A DNA stretch of 64,000 nucleotides, taken from Bacillus_I endophytica_A. GTDB taxonomy: Bacteria > Bacillota > Bacilli > Bacillales > Bacillaceae_H. The translations under genes and the position numbers were made by a program. The notes beneath the pieces were generated by a model. It was not told where the DNA came from and did not search any database. It saw only the letters and a list, made by a program, of their open reading frames with translations. Location: contig NZ_JALAMS010000020.1 in the NCBI RefSeq assembly GCF_026790145.1, positions 1 to 64,000 on the forward strand, given 5' to 3'. Shown here piece by piece: positions 60,607-64,000 of the stretch (positions are counted from its first letter, which is position 1; every line of letters starts with the position of its first letter).

Positions 60607-61389
60607 TCACGATTGAAATCGACCGAGCGTTTGGCCAACCTTCACTTTTTGACCTTTTTGAATCGATTCATCTGTTACAAAAGAATCTTTTTCAAAAAGT
60701 AAAATGACAGTTGAGCCGAACGAAAAATACGCAATTTCGTCTCCTTTGTTAATAGACTTCTCATCATGAGTCATTGTAATGCTATTTACAAACATTGCTC
60801 CAACTTTTACTAATAAAAAACGATGCTCATTGTAAGCAAGTTCTGTTAACTTGCGATAATTTTTCACTAACGGTGCTTTGCCGTATTTTAAACCAAGCTG
60901 ATTTACTGGATATGACTTATTTCCAAGAGTCCATGTCTTAATAATATCGGCATCAGCCGGACTATGAATTCGATGATAGTCACTCGGACTCAAATATAGG
61001 ATAAAATAAGTACCGCCTATATACTTTTGCAGTTCATACTCATTTCCAACAAGCTCTTTTACAGAATACGGCTTTTCTTTTACAATCATTTCTGTCTTAT
61101 TTGTTAAAGTACCGTATTGTTCGATTTCCCCATCTACAGGACTAATAATCACCTCTTTTTGTAAAGAAAATGGGCGAGCTTGATCTTTTAGCTTTCTAGT
61201 AAAAAGTTCGTGTAGCGTTCCGTATTCACTAAGTTCCTTGCTCATTTCTTCCTGTTTAACATTATAAAGTTTTGCATATGATCGAATGAATTTTCTGCTA
61301 AATGGAGAGCACGAAAAACGCTCTATTAACTTTGAAGTAAAAGGTTTATTTGTTAATTCTATAAAAGATTGATAAAGGATTTTTTTCAT
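60607..61389 (-). CDS. psd: Phosphatidylserine decarboxylase
   Basis: This protein of about 260 residues makes phosphatidylethanolamine. The proenzyme self-cleaves at the G225-S226 bond in FGSTV to form the pyruvoyl group. The conserved YLSPSDYHRIHSPAD lies near residue 150. ATG 61389 follows AGAGGAAA; the in-frame start at 61419 lies before it. It is divergent from pssA, the preceding enzyme in the pathway, instead of being in one operon with it as in B. subtilis. Confidence 0.96.
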   Translation of the reverse strand: MKKILYQSFIELTNKPFTSKLIERFSCSPFSRKFIRSYAKLYNVKQEEMSKELSEYGTLHELFTRKLKDQARPFSLQKEVIISPVDGEIEQYGTLTNKTEMIVKEKPYSVKELVGNEYELQKYIGGTYFILYLSPSDYHRIHSPADADIIKTWTLGNKSYPVNQLGLKYGKAPLVKNYRKLTELAYNEHRFLLVKVGAMFVNSITMTHDEKSINKGDEIAYFSFGSTVILLFEKDSFVTDESIQKGQKVKVGQTLGRFQS

Positions 61390-61444
61390 AAATTTCCTCT
61401 CTATCACAATTTTTCCCACTGTTTTTCTTTACTATCCTACTTTT

Positions 61445-61473
61445 TAGACTTACAATAATTTTATCTGTATAAT
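61445..61473 (+). promoter_or_regulatory. Candidate sigma-A promoter of pssA
   Basis: TAGACT, 17-base spacer, TATAAT (perfect -10), 42 bases before the pssA start. Confidence 0.5.
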
Positions 61474-61515
61474 TTCTTTATTTTTTATGAGTCAGCTCTT
61501 TAAGGAGTGAAAAAT

Positions 61516-62055
61516 TTGTTTTTATTAGATTATCTTGATCATACTTTAAAAAAGCTTAAGACCCATTCTGCAAATTGTTTAACGTTAATAAATCTGTCTT
61601 TAGGAACTTTTGCTCTTATCTCTATTTTTCATCATGAATTTCGATTAAGCTTGTTTCTCATTTTTCTTGCTGCATTTGCTGACAGATTTGACGGCATGGT
61701 TGCTCGGAAATTTGGTGTTGAATCTGAATTTGGTAAACAACTAGACTCCATGTGTGACATTATTTCATTTGGAATCGCACCAGCTTTACTTGTTTATCAA
61801 GGAGTATTACATGAATATGGAACACCTGGCACTCTTTTTACAATTTTTTATGTAGCCTGCAGTGCTATGCGCCTCGCACGCTTTAACATTTCAGAAAACA
61901 ACGGATATTTTACAGGTCTTCCTATTACAGCAGCAGGCTGTCTAATCACATTTTCTTTTTTGTTTCACAAAATGATTCCAGGGCACCTTTTCATGTTTCT
62001 CGTAGTGATTTTATCCGTTCTAATGATTAGTAACTTCAAACTTAAAAAAGTATAA
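61516..62055 (+). CDS. pssA: CDP-diacylglycerol--serine O-phosphatidyltransferase
   Basis: This protein of about 179 residues is an integral membrane enzyme that makes phosphatidylserine. The CDP-alcohol phosphotransferase signature is complete: D56, D59-G60, A63-R64, G73, D77 and D81. Five to six hydrophobic segments follow. TTG 61516 is eight bases after AAGGAG; the in-frame GTG 61507 overlaps the ribosome site. It is divergent from psd, which uses its product. Confidence 0.94.
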   Translation: MFLLDYLDHTLKKLKTHSANCLTLINLSLGTFALISIFHHEFRLSLFLIFLAAFADRFDGMVARKFGVESEFGKQLDSMCDIISFGIAPALLVYQGVLHEYGTPGTLFTIFYVACSAMRLARFNISENNGYFTGLPITAAGCLITFSFLFHKMIPGHLFMFLVVILSVLMISNFKLKKV

Positions 62056-62075
62056 CACAACTTAGCGTACAATGT

Positions 62076-62258
62076 TTATTTGTTTCTTACAATAATGAAT
62101 AAATAAAAAAAGTATCCAAAATAATAGAATCCACCGAAAATAAGCAAAATGACTACAAGAATGATAATCAAGGCAAAAGCCCAGCCCCCGCCTCCATAGC
62201 CTCCTCCATATGGAGTATAACTACCACAGTATGGCGAGCACCCTCCATACCCATACAT
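62076..62258 (-). CDS. YjcZ-like small spore protein
   Basis: This protein of 60 residues (62 if ATG 62264 is used) has a Gly/Tyr/Cys/Pro-rich N-terminus (YGGCSPYCGSYTPYGGG) and one hydrophobic segment (about 28-50). This is the layout of YjcZ family sporulation proteins. ATG 62258 is better spaced from AGAGGTG than ATG 62264. A strong sigma-K -10 match sits just upstream, supporting a late mother-cell, spore-coat-related role. The exact function is unknown. Confidence 0.75.
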   Translation of the reverse strand: MYGYGGCSPYCGSYTPYGGGYGGGGWAFALIIILVVILLIFGGFYYFGYFFYLFIIVRNK

Positions 62259-62278
62259 GTACATTCACCTCTTTATTT

Positions 62279-62307
62279 TATACTATGTACAGGAATGGAG
62301 TTCGTGT
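62279..62307 (-). promoter_or_regulatory. Candidate sigma-K promoter of the YjcZ-like gene
   Basis: On the minus strand ACA, 17-base spacer, CATAGTATA. The -10 fits CATAnnnTA exactly and an AC core is at the -35. The predicted leader is about 10-15 bases and contains the ribosome site. Confidence 0.5.
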
Positions 62308-62335
62308 AGGCATATATGTATATTTTGGCTCTATT

Positions 62336-62914
62336 CTAATTTGAAAGTTCAACTTTCCCTTTAAAAGGTTCATAAGAATGAATAACTGCCTTGTCTCCCT
62401 TTTTTATTATGCCTGGTTTTTCTACAATACAAACGATTCCTCTTCTATCATAAGCCATTTTTACAAATTTTCCGGCTATCTTTTTTTCGGGATATTGACT
62501 TTGAATAACCTTTCCTGGATGGATACAAGGATGATTGACCCCTTCACAAAGTAAAGCTGCTCCGCTAGGAAAAACAATGCGGCTTCCTTCTTTTAAAAGT
62601 GTAAAATCATCGATTCCTTCAACAATAAGGTTTGCTCCAAGCCATTCAGGACGCACTTCCTCAATTTTCAATAATTGCGCCACTTCCGCACATTCTTCAG
62701 CTGAAACGATAGAAATTTGTCTTCGGTTAAAGATCTCTGTTCCCTTTTCATACATTGGCTCTCTTTCTCCAGCTTTCTTCGTTAAACCAAAATGAAGATC
62801 CCCAGGAATTCCTCCAAATTCCACCTGTACTTCTGCTCGTTCTTCCGTAATAAATGATCCCTTCTCTGTTGCCATAAAAACCCCTCGAACTTTTGCTTCT
62901 ATTTTTTGAAACAT
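62336..62914 (-). CDS. MOSC domain-containing protein
   Basis: This protein of about 192 residues is a MOSC (molybdenum cofactor sulfurase C-terminal) domain with GDLHFG near residue 38, GANLIVEGID, and the conserved cysteine in EGVNHPC near 125. MOSC proteins bind molybdenum cofactor or handle sulfur; the substrate is not evident. ATG 62914 follows GGAAGGAAGG; the frame from 62986 lies before it and is rejected. It stands alone between the YjcZ-like gene and sigK. Confidence 0.8.
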   Translation of the reverse strand: MFQKIEAKVRGVFMATEKGSFITEERAEVQVEFGGIPGDLHFGLTKKAGEREPMYEKGTEIFNRRQISIVSAEECAEVAQLLKIEEVRPEWLGANLIVEGIDDFTLLKEGSRIVFPSGAALLCEGVNHPCIHPGKVIQSQYPEKKIAGKFVKMAYDRRGIVCIVEKPGIIKKGDKAVIHSYEPFKGKVELSN

Positions 62915-63265
62915 CGTACCCTTCCTTCCAAAGTATGGTATAAGTTTCTCTGTATTTATTATAATCATGATTGATCCCTTAATCATAGAACATTATACAA
63001 AATTTATTAACTAGCTTATAACGTATTACGTTCTCTTCTTAAAATCAGGTATAAATTATGTACGTTTTTTTAACTATACTCATACTATAAACTACTACCT
63101 TAACCTTATTTTTCTATTTTAAACACTTTTTAACTTTTTTCTAGACATATCTCTTTAGAGAGTTCCAAGCCCCTTAAAAGGACATTGTACAGACACAAAC
63201 TAGGCTCCTGTCACATATAAATAAAGTATCGTTACAATGGTGGTAATTTCTACGGAGGTGGTATG

Positions 63266-63994
63266 ATGCCCGGCTTTTTTACGACTTTAGGTTACTTTGT
63301 TAAAGAGCTCGTTTTCCTTGTTTCCTACGTTAAGAACAACGCTTTTCCACAACCTCTCTCGCCGCAAGAAGAAAAAAAATACTTACTGCTTATGGAGCAA
63401 GGGGACGCACATGCTCGCAATATGTTAATTGAACATAACTTACGTCTTGTGGCACATATAGTAAAGAAATTTGAAAATACAGGAGAAGACTCAGAAGATC
63501 TTATCTCTATTGGAACAATCGGGCTTATTAAAGCAATTGAGAGCTATTCACAAGGCAAAGGAACGAAACTTGCGACATATGCTGCTAGATGTATTGAAAA
63601 TGAAATCTTAATGCATCTCCGTGCTCTAAAGAAAACGAAGAAAGATGTTTCTCTTCATGATCCAATCGGGCAAGATAAGGAAGGAAACGAAATTTCTTTA
63701 ATTGATGTGTTAAAATCTGAAGCAGACGACGTAATTGAAACGATTCAGCTTAATATGGAACTTGAAAAGATTCGTGAATATATCGATATTCTGGACGACA
63801 GAGAGCGAGAAGTGATCGTTGGACGATTCGGACTTGATTTAAAGAAAGAGAAAACACAGCGTGAAATTGCAAAAGAGCTCGGAATTTCAAGGAGTTATGT
63901 ATCACGAATTGAGAAGAGAGCTCTAATGAAGATGTTTCATGAATTTTATCGTGCCGAAAAAGAAAAGAAGAAAAAGAAAAACAGCCTTGATTAA
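63266..63994 (+). CDS. sigK: RNA polymerase sporulation sigma factor SigK (pro-sigma-K), uninterrupted
   Basis: This protein of 242 residues is the late mother-cell sigma factor. The first 20 residues (MPGFFTTLGYFVKELVFLVS) are the hydrophobic pro-sequence removed by SpoIVFB before the conserved YVKNNAFPQPL. Region 2 (NLRLVAHIVKKF, DLISIGTIGLIKA) and region 4 (REIAKELGISRSYVSRIEKRA) are intact. The frame is continuous, with no sign of the skin element that splits sigK in B. subtilis. ATG 63266 is seven bases after GGAGG; ATG 63263 is also possible. Confidence 0.97.
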   Translation: MPGFFTTLGYFVKELVFLVSYVKNNAFPQPLSPQEEKKYLLLMEQGDAHARNMLIEHNLRLVAHIVKKFENTGEDSEDLISIGTIGLIKAIESYSQGKGTKLATYAARCIENEILMHLRALKKTKKDVSLHDPIGQDKEGNEISLIDVLKSEADDVIETIQLNMELEKIREYIDILDDREREVIVGRFGLDLKKEKTQREIAKELGISRSYVSRIEKRALMKMFHEFYRAEKEKKKKKNSLD

Positions 63995-64000
63995 TTTCAA

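Noticed and set aside
63160..63262. Sigma-E promoter of sigK at CATATAAAT
   Set aside because: The -10 is only a partial match and no -35 element is at the right distance.
1..64000. Riboswitch, T-box, CRISPR array, insertion sequence or prophage
   Set aside because: Reading leaders and intergenic regions, I found no T-box sequence, no regular spaced repeats, no transposase or integrase frames, and no att-like duplications at the tRNA genes.
1..64000. A novel multigene system
   Set aside because: Nearly every gene matches a known family in conserved Bacillaceae order, so the window looks like core genome.

Overview
The window is a chromosomal segment of an endospore-forming, low-GC Gram-positive bacterium of the family Bacillaceae. 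The evidence is the gene order, which closely follows the Bacillus subtilis yqf/yqe region, the strong AAGGAGG-type ribosome binding sites, the frequent GTG and TTG starts, and the sporulation and competence genes (gpr, sda, sigK, comEA/EB/EC/ER). I cannot name the species from sequence alone. Coding is dense, with roughly 65 protein genes, two tRNA genes and almost no accessory DNA. I see no prophage, transposase, CRISPR array, rRNA, T-box or riboswitch.

Layout. 1-3300: tRNA-Met and tRNA-Asn, a Na/Pi cotransporter with a PhoU-like domain, and an MFS transporter. 3300-10700: yqfZ, ispG, yqfW, yqfX, the zinc operon znuC-znuB-zur with a Zur box, yqfU, yqfT and nfo. 10700-16300: the helicase cshB, yqfQ, ispH, yqfO, trmK and cytochrome c-550 (cccA). 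16600-23000: the macromolecular synthesis genes rpoD and dnaG, then yqxD, the pyruvate phosphate dikinase regulator, ccpN, recO and yqzL. glyQ and glyS, which sit between recO and ccpN in B. subtilis, are absent. 23000-33500: era, cdd, dgkA, ybeY, pgpH, phoH, yqfD, yqfC, a yqfB-position gene, floA, the long NfeD homologue, yqeY and rpsU. 33600-44700: yqeW, deoC and the heat-shock operon hrcA-grpE-dnaK-dnaJ-prmA-rsmE-mtaB behind a perfect CIRCE operator, then hemW. 44600-50300: lepA, yqxA, gpr, rpsT, holA and yqzM; spoIIP, expected between gpr and yqxA, is missing. 50300-55000: the late competence genes. 55000-60600: the yqeG-yqeH-aroE-yqeI-nadD-yqeK-rsfS-yqeM operon and the checkpoint gene sda. 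60600-64000: divergent psd and pssA, a YjcZ-like spore protein, a MOSC protein and an uninterrupted sigK.

Themes. The genes serve translation and ribosome maturation (rpsU, rpsT, era, ybeY, rsfS, yqeH, yqeI, lepA, prmA, rsmE, mtaB, trmK), replication and repair (dnaG, holA, recO, nfo), isoprenoid synthesis (ispG, ispH), and stress and chaperone functions. The most informative regulatory stretch is the 458-base interval between yqeG and sda. It carries four DnaA boxes and two Spo0A boxes, which fits a locus linking replication status to entry into sporulation. Other readable control sites are a Zur box before znuC, CIRCE before hrcA, an ECF-type promoter before the nfeD-floA genes, and candidate sigma-F, sigma-E and sigma-K promoters.

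Novelty. I do not see an undescribed multigene system. The points most worth checking are yqxD without a usable ATG, GTG or TTG start, the two missing genes (spoIIP and glyQS) at otherwise conserved loci, a possible 37-codon gene antisense to the rpoD terminator, and the Spo0A and DnaA boxes beside sda.
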